A stretch of DNA of 38,040 nt from Burkholderiaceae bacterium 16 (GCA_000955785.1 JYOD01000093.1:1-38040), one strand, 5' to 3'; shown: positions 24,579-33,755, counted from the first letter of the stretch. Notes: a model not told the origin generated them from the letters alone. Numbers and translations: made by a program.

Positions 24579-24815
24579 GGCAGCCTGCAGCCTGCGACTT
24601 GCACTGCCGGCACCAGGACGCCGTGGCGCACCCAACGTCGAACGCGGGGACATGAGCCTCAGCCAGTTCGTCTCCCGAAGTTTTTTCCGATGCGCTCTCC
24701 ATGCGGCAAAGGGGAGCCGTTTGCCGGAAGTGCCGGGACGCAGCCGCGGCGCATCTTATCAAGACGAATCAAAAGATATCAATAAATATCAAAAGCCAAC
24801 CGGAGGAGTATCAAT

Positions 24816-25874
24816 ATGAAAAAAGCCGCCGCCCTGCTTATCCTGGGGAGCGCAGCATGGCCAGCATTCGCGCAGCAATCCGGCGTCACCCTGTATGGCC
24901 TGATCGACACCACGATTCGTTTCTCCACCCACGAGAACGCTGCCGGCAACAGCAAATGGCAAATGACAGACGGCGAACTGACCGGCAGCCGCTGGGGCCT
25001 GCGCGGCACCGAAGACCTGGGCAACAACCTGAAGGCCTTCTTCATCCTGGAATCGGGCTTCAGCCCCGATACCGGCACCAGCCAGCAAGGCGGCCGCCTC
25101 TTCGGACGCACTGCGGTGGTCGGCCTGGACGGCAATCTGGGCAAGCTCGCCCTCGGCCGGCAGTACACCCTTGCGCACGAGATCCTGTCCTCCTACGAGG
25201 CCATGGCCTTCGCCAACAACTCCATCGTCGGGTACCAGGGCGGGAACTACACCGGCCTGCGCTACGACAACACCATCAAGTACATCAAATCCTTCGGCGG
25301 CCTGCAGGTGGCCGGTGCCTACACCTTTGGCGAAGTCGCCGGCAGTACCTCCGCCAGCAACGCCGCTGCCGGCTCGCTGGTCTACAGCTCCGGGCCCATT
25401 GAGGTTGGCGCCGTCTACCAGGTAACGCACGACGTCTCCTCCGCCTTCTTTGGCGCCGTGCCCGCTTCGCAAGCCAGCAAGCAGACCGTCTGGGGCCTGG
25501 GCGGCACCTGGAAGGCCGCGCGCGCGCAGTATTACCTGGGCTATACCAACAACCGCCTCGATGTCGCCGACTATCGCAACAACGTCGGTTATGTGGGCAC
25601 CCGCGTCAACCTCACCGACGCCCTGAGCCTGATCGGAACCTTCCAGTACGACTGGCTCAAGCACGCCGGCGAGAGCGGCAAGCGGCTGACCACCGCGGCC
25701 ATGCTGGACTACAACTTCAGCAAGCGGACCGACGTCTATATGGCGGTCGATTACACCCACCTGAGCGGCGCATGGATCCCGCTGAACAGTTCCCCCACCT
25801 TCATCAACAGCGGCAATACGTTCGGCAACAGCACACGGCTGGGCGTCATGGCCGGGATACGCCACAAGTTCTGA
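24816..25874 (+). CDS. Gram-negative porin (porin_4 / Burkholderiales OmpC type)
   Basis: A 352-aa outer-membrane beta-barrel. Signal peptide 1-19 (MKKAAALLILGSAAWPAFA) is followed by QQSGVTLYGLIDTTIRF, the usual first strand. LTGSRWGLRGTEDLGNNLKA, the constriction-loop segment around 105-150 and the final GVMAGIRHKF with C-terminal Phe are typical of trimeric porins. GGAGGAG lies nine bases before the ATG. An AT-rich stretch with three ATATCAA-like units (24774-24800) precedes it and may be a regulatory site or promoter. It probably lets the unit's substrate pass the outer membrane, upstream of the Bug and MHS proteins. Confidence 0.93.
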   Translation: MKKAAALLILGSAAWPAFAQQSGVTLYGLIDTTIRFSTHENAAGNSKWQMTDGELTGSRWGLRGTEDLGNNLKAFFILESGFSPDTGTSQQGGRLFGRTAVVGLDGNLGKLALGRQYTLAHEILSSYEAMAFANNSIVGYQGGNYTGLRYDNTIKYIKSFGGLQVAGAYTFGEVAGSTSASNAAAGSLVYSSGPIEVGAVYQVTHDVSSAFFGAVPASQASKQTVWGLGGTWKAARAQYYLGYTNNRLDVADYRNNVGYVGTRVNLTDALSLIGTFQYDWLKHAGESGKRLTTAAMLDYNFSKRTDVYMAVDYTHLSGAWIPLNSSPTFINSGNTFGNSTRLGVMAGIRHKF

Positions 25875-26018
25875 GCGCTGCCAGCGTCCCCTCCAGTTGC
25901 AAGAACAAAAGCCGCAACGCCGCCCGCATGCTGTGGTTGCCCTCCCCGGCGCCGCGGCATGACGGCGGCGTTGCGCGCGCCAGCCTTAACTTAACGGACG
26001 CCTTTCGGAAGCCACCTA

Positions 26019-26978
26019 ATGCTCGACATCCTGGCCATCATCGCCCCGATCTATATCGCCATCCTGATCGGATACTCGATGACCCGCGCGGGAATCTTCG
26101 CCAAGACCGACATGCGCGTCTTCGGCAAGTTCGTGATCAATCTGGCGCTGCCTGCGCTGCTGTTCCGGACGCTGTCGCAACGACAGCTTGGGGAGATCCT
26201 GAATATCAGCTACCTGCTCGCGTATTGCCTCGGATCGTGGGCAATGGTTGGCCTGGGCTATTTCTGGTGCCGGCGGGCTGCCGGGCTGAATCCGGCCACC
26301 AGCGCTTTCTACGCGATGGGCATGTCGTGCTCGAACAGCGGCTATGTCGGCTATCCCATCCTGCTGCTCACCCTTGCCCCTGTGGCCGGGGTATCGCTTG
26401 CGCTCAACATGACGGTGGAGAACCTGCTGCTCATCCCCTTCCTGCTCTGCATGGCCGAGAGCAGGCAAGGCGGCGCCGGACAATGGCGTGCATTGGGCAA
26501 ATCGCTGATGCGGATGGCCTATAACCCGCTGATTATCGGCTTGCTCGCGGGGCTCGCCGTGTCGGTACTCGGATTGAAACTGCCCGGGCCGGTGATACGC
26601 ACGGTTGATATGCTGGCGACTGCCTGTAGTGCCCTTTCCCTGTGTGTCATTGGCGGCACGCTGGTCGGGCTTCCCATGCGCGGACACGGCTCGCGGATTA
26701 CGCCGATTGTTGTTGGCAAGCTGGTGCTGCATCCGTTGCTGGTTTTCGTGGCGATCACGATGGTGCCGATGCTCGGGCTCGGGGAGATCGAGCCTTCACT
26801 GCGGATGGCGGCTGTGCTGATGGCGGCCATGCCAATGATGGGGATCTATGCGACCTTGGGACAAGTCTATGGGCAGGAAGATTTCAGCGCGGTGACGTTG
26901 CTGGTGACCACGGTTGTGTCGTTCTTTACGCTGAGCGCGTTGCTCTGGGCATTAGGAAGATATTGGAGTCTGGCGTGA
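26019..26978 (+). CDS. AEC-family transporter (auxin efflux carrier type)
   Basis: A 319-aa membrane protein with about ten hydrophobic segments, matching PF03547. It opens MLDILAIIAPIYIAILIGYS, and the family's conserved N-terminal element FGKFVINLALPALLFRTLSQ and the mid-protein SNSGYVGYPILLL follow. Members carry malonate, malate or related acids; direction varies. It lies 144 nt after the porin gene in the same direction and may export a product or import an acid in the same unit. No Shine-Dalgarno of note is seen before the ATG at 26019. Confidence 0.9.
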   Translation: MLDILAIIAPIYIAILIGYSMTRAGIFAKTDMRVFGKFVINLALPALLFRTLSQRQLGEILNISYLLAYCLGSWAMVGLGYFWCRRAAGLNPATSAFYAMGMSCSNSGYVGYPILLLTLAPVAGVSLALNMTVENLLLIPFLLCMAESRQGGAGQWRALGKSLMRMAYNPLIIGLLAGLAVSVLGLKLPGPVIRTVDMLATACSALSLCVIGGTLVGLPMRGHGSRITPIVVGKLVLHPLLVFVAITMVPMLGLGEIEPSLRMAAVLMAAMPMMGIYATLGQVYGQEDFSAVTLLVTTVVSFFTLSALLWALGRYWSLA

Positions 26979-27074
26979 CGGCCGGACGGATGTGGGCAAC
27001 CTAATTGCCCCGAGGTCGTCCGCCGGGGGACAGCGGAGTCGGAACCAGGCAGACAAATCTTAAAAAGACATAAG

Positions 27075-27097
27075 AAAAAGGCGGGTAAAGCCCCCGC
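27075..27097 (-). terminator. Hairpin with minus-strand T-run
   Basis: GCGGG (27081-27085) pairs with CCCGC (27093-27097); on the minus strand it is followed by TTTTT (A5 at 27075-27079). No minus-strand gene ends here, so it may serve the plus strand poorly or be a remnant. Confidence 0.3.
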
Positions 27098-27271
27098 TTC
27101 GCCTGCCACGTACGGCCGAGGTGGCCGCCATCGGGAATGCCAAGACCAATTCGACATTCCCCGAAGGGCATAACATTTGCTCAACTCCGTCATACATATC
27201 GGCATAGGACGTTCTGGCATATCGCTTACTACACTACGGGATCTCAACAGCACGAGCGAGACAGGAGTGTC

Positions 27272-27505
27272 ATGGGCGATTTTGATTTGGTGGAGCTGAC
27301 GCGCAAGAATATCGCCCGCATGACCGAAGCGGGCGACACCGGCTGGGAGCCGGTCATTGAACTGCACATCACAAATATCCACGCGCGCGAAGAGACGCAT
27401 CGCCATTCGATCATCTCGCGGGCGGCCACGGGCGTGATCTGCGGGCTTGGCGTTGCCGGCTACACATTGGCGCTTCGCGCCATGGCCGAGGCATTGCGGA
27501 GCTAG
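27272..27505 (+). CDS. Small protein of unknown function (77 aa)
   Basis: ATG at 27272 with AGGAG seven bases upstream, the best start in a frame that is open from 27137. The N-terminal half is charged (MGDFDLVELTRKNIARMTEA), while residues 48-71 (SRAATGVICGLGVAGYTLAL) form one hydrophobic, glycine-containing segment that could insert into or lie on a membrane. No signal peptide at the N-terminus. I do not recognise a family. Codon use is less GC-biased than in neighbours. A 7-bp inverted repeat GGGAATG/CATTCCC (27133-27161) lies upstream. Confidence 0.6.
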   Translation: MGDFDLVELTRKNIARMTEAGDTGWEPVIELHITNIHAREETHRHSIISRAATGVICGLGVAGYTLALRAMAEALRS

Positions 27506-27575
27506 TCCCTGGGCTGGACATCGTGTTGCCCCGCCGCCATGATTCCATTGCGGCCAACCTCCACGGGAGCCAGCC

Positions 27576-27995
27576 ATGACGTCCACGCTCCGATACGCCC
27601 TGTGCTTACTTCTCAGCACCTGCTGCCTCATCCTCGCCGCGTGCGGCGGGGGCGGTGAAATCGAAGTGACCACCGGTGACGGCAAGCCCGGCACCCTCTC
27701 CATCATCATCTCGGGCCTGCCTGCGGGAACGCCCGCCAACGTCACGGTCACCGGCCCCGGCGGCTACCGGCAGACTGTGGGGCAATCGACGACCCTGGGG
27801 AACCTGCAAGCGGGCACCTATACCGTGACGGCGGCCAATGTCATTAAAGGCTCTGTCTCGTTCAGGGCGCAACAACCCGTCCAGACGATTATGGTGGCGG
27901 CAGGTACTGCGCCTGTGGCTGGCGTGGTCTACGCCTCATCCGAAGTCACTCCCATGGCGCTGGACCAGATGGCCGACGGCCTTGTAATGCAGTGA
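27576..27995 (+). CDS. Small lipoprotein with PEGA/Ig-like beta domain
   Basis: A 139-aa protein with signal peptide and lipobox LAAC (C23), so it is lipid-anchored; GGGAG lies ahead of the ATG. Residues about 40-90 (GTLSIIISGLPAGTPANVTV, then TGPGGYRQTV and LQAGTYTVTAANV) read like one PEGA or carboxypeptidase-regulatory beta sandwich, often a wall- or glycan-associated module. The Gly-rich stretch GGGG after the cysteine is a flexible tether. Function unknown; it is probably in the outer membrane and may be co-transcribed with the 77-aa gene 70 nt upstream. Confidence 0.75.
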   Translation: MTSTLRYALCLLLSTCCLILAACGGGGEIEVTTGDGKPGTLSIIISGLPAGTPANVTVTGPGGYRQTVGQSTTLGNLQAGTYTVTAANVIKGSVSFRAQQPVQTIMVAAGTAPVAGVVYASSEVTPMALDQMADGLVMQ

Positions 27996-28461
27996 TTCCT
28001 GGCGAGCCAATATGTTGATTGGCAAGTGCCTTTCCTGCGGACACCGGACCACCGCACGATCAGGAGCGCCGGCATGCCTATGTATAATGCAGCTTCTTTA
28101 GGTCAAACCCCGGCCCACCGCCACCACCAGACTGGTCAGCGCGATGTGGCCTGCGCAAGCGATGAGTAAGCCAGTTCGGCCGCCAATCCGGCCCTGCTGC
28201 AGCGGCTTACCGCCCGCACGGCATCGTATCGCAGTGTCCCGCACTGACCGCCCAGTACCGGGCGTCCTCTCCGCCAGAGCAAGAGCACGCCGCCGAAATC
28301 GCGCCCCAGCCGTCTGATCGACTTCCCGTTTGATCGGCGCCGCGGCCGTCCAACATCCCGATCGTCGAGCCTGGCAACGCGCCGTCTGGCGCACCAGGGC
28401 CATCCACGGAAAAGTGCCCGATTGCTTGCCCGGCTAGCCGATCTGTAGCTTTTTTTGTCTT
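27996..28461. other. Intergenic stretch without a recognised gene
   Basis: 466 bp. A TATAAT occurs at 28083-28088 but no matching -35 was found. A minus-strand frame ends with a membrane-like peptide (LLIACAGHIALTSLVVAVGR, about 28100-28175) that may be the tail of a lost gene. Nothing else supported. Confidence 0.35.
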
Positions 28462-30891
28462 ATGAGCAAACTCCCCAAGCTCGCGCTGAGCCTTGTGCTG
28501 ATTGCGCTATTCCACCTGAGCCCGGCCGCGCTGCCGACAGCCGCCGCCGCCGATACCGTAAAAAGTACGGACGCCCAGCTCGCAACGTCACTTTCGCACG
28601 CCGAGGCCGTCGCTGAACTGAAGAGGCTCCAGACAGAACAGGACCGTATCAAGCAGCTGGCGTCGGCCGCCACGAGCAGCACGCAGCTCGAAGGGCTTGA
28701 CAATGACATCAAGCAACTGGCGGGCGACGTCGACAAGCTGACTGCGGCACTGCTGCCCGAGCGTGCGCAGTTGCAGGCACAGCTCGATGTGCTCGGCCCG
28801 GCGCCCGCCGCCGGAACGACGCCGGAAGCACCTGCCGTCGCGCAGCAGCGGGGCGAACTCAACGCGCGCAAGACGCAGCTGGACAACGGACTGAAACAGG
28901 CGGCCGACGACAAGGAGAACGTAGCCAACCTGAACGGGCAGATCGCCAAGCTGCAGCGCAGCCTGCTGAAGAACCAGCTGGCGCTGCGCTCGGACAGCAT
29001 CCTGAGCGCGCAGTTCTGGATGCCGTTGTTCAAGCCGACACCGGAAGACCAGCAAAGGCTAAGTGCGTTCAAGGACCAGGTCGTCCCGTTGTGGCAACTG
29101 GCCTGGCAGCCGGGTCAGCAGGCTGTCACCACCCTCCTCGTACTCCTTGCGCTGGCTGTCTGGCTGATCGGCCGGCGGCTGATCGAGCGGGCTCTCGCGT
29201 GGTTCTGCCTGACGCAATTGCCGGAGTCCCGCCTGCGGCGCAGTGCACTCGCACTGGCGACAGCCCTCGCGACCGTCGTGACGACGGCGGTCGCGGTACA
29301 GATCGTCTGCTTCGCCTTCACCCGATACTACGAGCCGCCGCCCCAGTTGCAAGACCTGATCAGCGAACTCGGAAAGCTGACGCTGACCAGCGCGCTGATT
29401 TCCGGCCTCGGCCGGGCGCTCCTATGCACGCGTCATCCGTCATGGCGCCTGCCGGCACTCGCCGATCGAGTCGCGCTGGCGATGAGCCCGTTCCCCGCTG
29501 TCCTCGCCGGCCTGTTGCTGCTGGCCGGCACGCTCGAGCAACTGAACCGGAGCGCCGATACCAGCCTGCAAGTCACGCTGTCGGGCCGCGGCCTTGTGTC
29601 GCTTGTCGTGGTCCTGGCAATCGGCGCCGCGCTGCTGCGCGCCAACCGCGTGCGCACCCTGCTCTGCGCGGCGGGAGAGCAGCCCGAGGCGCGCTCCACG
29701 CTGGCCGGCATGATCCACGCTGGCGTGACGATTACGGTGATCGCATCGTTGTTCGCCCTGCTTATCGGCTATATCACTTTCGCGCGCTTCCTGACCTACG
29801 AACTCGTCTGGGTCGATATCGTCCTGTGTAGCCTGTATCTGCTGACGCAACTGACACGCGACGTCTGCGAGTGCGTTTTCTCGTTGCATCATTCGAGCGG
29901 CAAAGTCATCAAGCAGCTGTTCGGCCTGGGGGACAGCCATCTCGAGCAGGCGTCGACGGTGGTATCGGGCATCGGCACGAGCCTGTTGCTGCTGGTCGCG
30001 GTCATTGCCTTGCTGACCGGCGGCTTCGGCACGACACCGAGCGATCTGTTGAACAGCCTGCTCACGGTGCTCGGCGGAGAAAAGCTGCGCCGCCTCAATA
30101 TCATGCCCGATCGGATCCTCAGCGCGGCCATCGCGCTGTCGGTTGGTATCTACCTGCTGCGCTCGGTACGGCGCTGGCTGGATGCGGAGCTTTTGCCCAA
30201 GGTATGCATGGAGCCGGGCTTGCGGGTCTCGCTCGTTACGCTGTTCAGCAATATCGGCTACGTACTGATCGTATTGCTGACCTTGTCGCTGCTGGGCGTC
30301 AAATGGGACAACCTCGCGTGGATCGTCAGTGCGCTGTCGGTCGGGATTGGCTTCGGCCTGCAGGAAATCGTCAAGAACTTCGTGTCGGGGCTCATTCTCC
30401 TGACCGAGCGTCCGGTAAAGGTCGGCGACATGGTGAGCATCGGCGGCGTCGAGGGCGACATCCGGCGCATCAACGTGCGCGCGACGGAAATCCAGTTAGG
30501 CGACCGCTCCACCGTGATCGTGCCGAACTCGCAACTGATATCGCAGAACCTGCGCAACGTGACGATGAGCAATAGCACGCAAGGTGTGGCGACGCTGCAG
30601 CTGACGTTTCCGTTGAACATCGACCCCGAGCACGTGCGCGATCTGCTGCTGGAGGCTTACCGCGAAAACATGGCGATTCTCGAGAAGCCCGCGCCGTCCG
30701 TCACGTTCAGCCAGCTGGCATCGAACGGGATCACGCTGAGCGTGACGGGCTACGTAGGCAGCCCGCGGATCGCCACGGAAACAAAGAGCGACCTGCTGTT
30801 CGAGATCCTGAAGCGGCTGCGCGCGGCCGAGATCTCACTGTCGGTGCCACAAACGCTGAGAGTGCAAAACCTGCCTGCGCTGAACGCCTGA
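28462..30891 (+). CDS. Large MscS-family mechanosensitive channel with DUF3772-type N-terminus
   Basis: An 809-aa protein. A signal peptide (1-32) leads to a periplasmic coiled-coil region, about 35-190 (KQLAGDVDKLTAALLPERAQ and similar Gln/Lys/Glu-rich helices), as in DUF3772/KefA-like channels. About ten or eleven transmembrane segments follow, and the MscS pore helix and beta domain begin at about 620: SVGIGFGLQEIVKNFVSGLI, then ERPVKVGDMV and NSQLISQNLRNVTMS. Such channels open under membrane tension to release solutes at osmotic downshock. The ATG at 28462 has no recognisable Shine-Dalgarno (CTTTTTTTGTCTT upstream), so translation may be weak, or the start may lie a little downstream. 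Confidence 0.9.
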   Translation: MSKLPKLALSLVLIALFHLSPAALPTAAAADTVKSTDAQLATSLSHAEAVAELKRLQTEQDRIKQLASAATSSTQLEGLDNDIKQLAGDVDKLTAALLPERAQLQAQLDVLGPAPAAGTTPEAPAVAQQRGELNARKTQLDNGLKQAADDKENVANLNGQIAKLQRSLLKNQLALRSDSILSAQFWMPLFKPTPEDQQRLSAFKDQVVPLWQLAWQPGQQAVTTLLVLLALAVWLIGRRLIERALAWFCLTQLPESRLRRSALALATALATVVTTAVAVQIVCFAFTRYYEPPPQLQDLISELGKLTLTSALISGLGRALLCTRHPSWRLPALADRVALAMSPFPAVLAGLLLLAGTLEQLNRSADTSLQVTLSGRGLVSLVVVLAIGAALLRANRVRTLLCAAGEQPEARSTLAGMIHAGVTITVIASLFALLIGYITFARFLTYELVWVDIVLCSLYLLTQLTRDVCECVFSLHHSSGKVIKQLFGLGDSHLEQASTVVSGIGTSLLLLVAVIALLTGGFGTTPSDLLNSLLTVLGGEKLRRLNIMPDRILSAAIALSVGIYLLRSVRRWLDAELLPKVCMEPGLRVSLVTLFSNIGYVLIVLLTLSLLGVKWDNLAWIVSALSVGIGFGLQEIVKNFVSGLILLTERPVKVGDMVSIGGVEGDIRRINVRATEIQLGDRSTVIVPNSQLISQNLRNVTMSNSTQGVATLQLTFPLNIDPEHVRDLLLEAYRENMAILEKPAPSVTFSQLASNGITLSVTGYVGSPRIATETKSDLLFEILKRLRAAEISLSVPQTLRVQNLPALNA

Positions 30892-30928
30892 TACCGCCGG
30901 CGCCATCGGCCATCGGCCTGCTGCACCG

Positions 30929-32977
30929 TCAGGCCGCGCCCTCCCCATGCGACTTGTGCTGCGAAGCCATCTGTTCCTGCTGGGCGGGCGGCACGGGTTC
31001 ATAGTGACTGAGCTGGATCGTGTAGTTGCCGTGTCCGCCCGTGATGCTGTTCAGGCGTGACTGGTAGTCGTTGAGCTCGGACAGCGGCACCTGCCCCGCC
31101 ACGACGACGCTGTTGCCGGCCGCCGTACGCGTGCCGCGCACCTGTCCGCGCTTGGCGGAGAGGTCGCTGATGATGTCGCCCATCGCCGTTTCGGGCATCG
31201 TCACCTCAATATCCACGATCGGCTCCAGCACACTCGGCCGCGCCTTGAGCACAGCATCGATAAAGGCCTTGCGCCCGGCGGCCGCGAACGCCACTTCCTT
31301 CGAATCGACCGAATGGCTCTTGCCATCGAACACGGTAACGCGCACGTCCTGCATCGGAAAGCCGGCCAGCGGCCCGCTTTCGAGAACCTGGCGGATACCC
31401 TTTTCAACGGCGGGAATGAACTGCCCCGGAATCGCACCGCCCTTGACCGCGTCGACAAATTCGAAGCCCGTGCCGCGTGGCAGCGGCTCCACGCGGAGCA
31501 ACACCTCGCCGAACTGGCCGGCACCGCCGGTCTGTTTCTTGTGGCGGTGGTGCCCCTCGGCCTTGCCGCCGATGGTTTCGCGATAGGCGATCTTGGGCGG
31601 CCGCGTCACCACCTCGAGCTTGTACTGGTCGGTCAGGCGCTCGAGCGCGCAGCGCAGCTGGAGTTCGCCCAGGCCAAGCACGACGGTTTCATTGGTGCCG
31701 GCCGGATGCTCGATACGCAGGCACGGGTCTTCCGCGCCGAGTTTCTGCAGGACTTCCGACAGGCGCTGCTCGTTGCCGCGCCGCGCCGGTTCGATCGCCA
31801 GGCCATAGATCGGCCTCGGAAAATCGAGCGGGACCAGGTGGATGTTGCCGTCCTCGCTGGCATCGTGCAGCACGGCATCGAAGGCGATCTCGTCGATCTT
31901 GGCCACAGCGCAGATATCGCCGGGTCCGGCCTGCGGCACTTCGACGCGCTCCTTGCCCTGCAGCATCAGCAGATGCGCGATCTTGAAGGGCTGGCGGCCG
32001 TCGCCGATATAGAGCTGGCTGTCGCGCGAGACGGTACCCTGGTGGATGCGAAACACGGCCATTTTGCCGAGATACGGGTCCATCGTGATCTTGAAGACAT
32101 GCGCCAGCACATGCTTGTCGGGCACCGGCTCGGCGCGAACGGCGACGCGGCGCTCGCCTGCGTCACGGTAGAAAAGCGGCGGATTGCCTTCGGTCGGGTT
32201 AGGCAGCAGGCGCACAAACACGTCGAGCAGTTCCCTGATGCCGGCGCCGCTGGCGGCCGACGCGAAACAGATCGGCACCAGGTGGCCTTCGCGCAGCGCC
32301 CGCTCGAACGGCGCGTGCAACTGCTCCGGCGCGATCGCCTGGCCCTGCTCCAGATAGAGTTCCATCAACTCGGGATCGATCTCCACGACCTGATCGACGA
32401 GCGCGTCGTGAGCCGAAGCCACGGACAGGAAGTCCGCCTCGCCGGCGGGACTGAAAAAACAGTCCGCGACCTCGCCGGCGCGCCCCGCCGGGAGATTGAT
32501 CGGCAAGCACTCTTTGCCGAAGGCCTCCTGGATGTCGGCCAGCAGCGCGGGCAGATCCGTCTTTTCCTTGTCGATGCCGTTGACGATGATCATCCTGCAC
32601 AGCTTGCGATCCTGCGCCCAGGCCATCATGCGCCGGGTCGTCATCTCGATGCCGGTCTGCGCGTTGATGACGATGGCGGCAGTCTCGACCGCCGGGAGGA
32701 CACTCATCGACAGGCCGGAGAAATCGGGATAGCCGGGCGTATCGAGCAGGTAGATGCGGGTGTCGCGATAGTGCAGGTGCGCAACCGCGGAGGTGAGGGA
32801 GTGGCGATACTTGCGCTCGAGAGGATCGGAATCGCAGACCGTGGTGCCGCGCTCGATACTGCCCGGGAGATGCAGCGCGCCTCCCTTGTGCAGCAGCGCT
32901 TCGACCAGCGAAGTCTTGCCGCACCCCGCGTGCCCCAGCAGGGCAATCGTACGAATTGCATCGGGACTATAAAGCAT
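30929..32977 (-). CDS. Elongation factor G paralogue (translation GTPase)
   Basis: A 682-aa protein from the ATG at 32977; the open frame reaches 33121, but that part is not family-like. G1 is GHAGCGKT (15-22), G2 includes the RGTT element (43-46), and G3 is DTPG (79-82). The G4 element reads NGID (133-136) instead of NKxD. EF-G domains II to V follow; domain IV contains GGAGQFGEVLLRVEPLPRGT and domain V ITGGHGNYTIQLSHYEPVP. Such second EF-G copies are common in bacteria and have been linked to translocation variants or ribosome recycling, but the role of this one is unknown. The G4 change may alter guanine specificity or affinity. It is monocistronic and converges on the MscS gene. Confidence 0.9.
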   Translation of the reverse strand: MLYSPDAIRTIALLGHAGCGKTSLVEALLHKGGALHLPGSIERGTTVCDSDPLERKYRHSLTSAVAHLHYRDTRIYLLDTPGYPDFSGLSMSVLPAVETAAIVINAQTGIEMTTRRMMAWAQDRKLCRMIIVNGIDKEKTDLPALLADIQEAFGKECLPINLPAGRAGEVADCFFSPAGEADFLSVASAHDALVDQVVEIDPELMELYLEQGQAIAPEQLHAPFERALREGHLVPICFASAASGAGIRELLDVFVRLLPNPTEGNPPLFYRDAGERRVAVRAEPVPDKHVLAHVFKITMDPYLGKMAVFRIHQGTVSRDSQLYIGDGRQPFKIAHLLMLQGKERVEVPQAGPGDICAVAKIDEIAFDAVLHDASEDGNIHLVPLDFPRPIYGLAIEPARRGNEQRLSEVLQKLGAEDPCLRIEHPAGTNETVVLGLGELQLRCALERLTDQYKLEVVTRPPKIAYRETIGGKAEGHHRHKKQTGGAGQFGEVLLRVEPLPRGTGFEFVDAVKGGAIPGQFIPAVEKGIRQVLESGPLAGFPMQDVRVTVFDGKSHSVDSKEVAFAAAGRKAFIDAVLKARPSVLEPIVDIEVTMPETAMGDIISDLSAKRGQVRGTRTAAGNSVVVAGQVPLSELNDYQSRLNSITGGHGNYTIQLSHYEPVPPAQQEQMASQHKSHGEGAA

Positions 32978-33411
32978 GGCGCGCCCTCGTCCGGCAATGT
33001 CAGTTAGACCATTATTGGCGATAGGGGCCGGGAACACCATATGGGGTGATACCCGCGCCGCGCCGGCGTGGTGGCGATGCAAGCCGTGCAGTGGAATCGG
33101 CCGGCGGCGCGAGTGCCGCACGCCTCACCCGAAGCGTATTGGAAGGTACGCCCACACCCCACGACACGCAAAAATGGGGATTACCCGGCGCAAAATTTCC
33201 CGTTTCCGTAGGGGCGCCTGATTTGTGTGCGGTCGGGCACGGGTGCGACGCAGGTTCGCGTCCGCGGGAAACGGCAACAAGGAGAGAGGCCATGCGTTGG
33301 TTCAGCCCGAGATATTCTGAACCCGCTCGTCGCGCGGCTTTATTCGCGCCATTGGCTGGGGTACGACAAGAGCCCGCCGCACATCCTGCGCATGCATTAA
33401 CCAAAAATAGA
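32978..33411. other. Intergenic region with one possible 48-codon ORF
   Basis: From the EF-G paralogue to the tRNA-Arg promoter. AAGGAGAGAGGCC at 33278-33290 is a good ribosome-binding site before an ATG at 33292, giving a 48-residue arginine- and alanine-rich frame (33292-33438). However, its end overlaps the tRNA promoter, so it is doubtful. The rest shows nothing recognisable. Confidence 0.35.
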
Positions 33412-33439
33412 TTGCATTTTTCCGCGATTGCGATATAGT
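33412..33439 (+). promoter_or_regulatory. Sigma-70 promoter of tRNA-Arg
   Basis: TTGCAT (33412-33417) and TATAGT (33434-33439) are 16 bases apart, followed by a GC-rich discriminator (TCTGCCCTCGCG) and the tRNA at 33453. This is the usual arrangement of growth-rate-controlled tRNA promoters. Confidence 0.7.
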
Positions 33440-33452
33440 TCTGCCCTCGCGT

Positions 33453-33529
33453 GCGGCTGTAGCTCAGTTGGATAGAGTACTTGGCTACGAACCAAGGGGT
33501 CGTGGGTTCGAATCCTGCCAGCCGCACCA
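33453..33529 (+). tRNA. tRNA-Arg(ACG)
   Basis: GCGGCTG at 33453 pairs with CAGCCGC at the 3' end, followed by A and an encoded CCA. The anticodon arm CTTGG/CCAAG encloses CTACGAA, anticodon ACG (A34 is expected to become inosine). D-arm AGCTCAGTTGGATAGAG and T-arm GTTCGAATC are canonical. 77 nt including CCA. Confidence 0.96.
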
Positions 33530-33536
33530 CCTATTT

Positions 33537-33566
33537 GAAGGGCTTCCAGTTATGGAAGCCCTTTTT
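33537..33566 (+). terminator. Intrinsic terminator of tRNA-Arg
   Basis: AAGGGCTTCCA (33538-33548) pairs with TGGAAGCCCTT (33553-33563), loop GTTA, followed by TTTTT. It begins eight bases after the CCA end. Confidence 0.88.
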
Positions 33567-33755
33567 CATTTGGGCTGCTGTGGGACTGCGCCGCGACCGA
33601 ACCTGCCAACCTTTCAGCGCCTTGCATTCTGGCGACCCTCCTGCCGGCGCTGGTGATGCAACTCCAATCGCGGCGAACCGTGCCAGCAAATTCAATCGCG
33701 CCAGTCGCCGGGTAATTCGCTTCCGAACGGAACGCCGCAACAGGCCGGACCCGAC

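Noticed and set aside
23088..24653. 521-codon minus-strand frame opposite the MHS transporter gene
   Set aside because: Arg/His/Asp/Gln-rich antisense shadow of a clear transporter gene.
28083..28088. TATAAT as a promoter
   Set aside because: No acceptable -35 hexamer 16-18 bases upstream and no gene start nearby.
31313..33007. 564-codon plus-strand frame opposite the EF-G paralogue
   Set aside because: Antisense shadow; EF-G motifs are unmistakable on the minus strand.
33292..33438. 48-codon ORF with a good ribosome-binding site
   Set aside because: Its end overlaps the tRNA-Arg promoter, and the composition is like random GC-rich sequence; kept only as a note in the intergenic entry.
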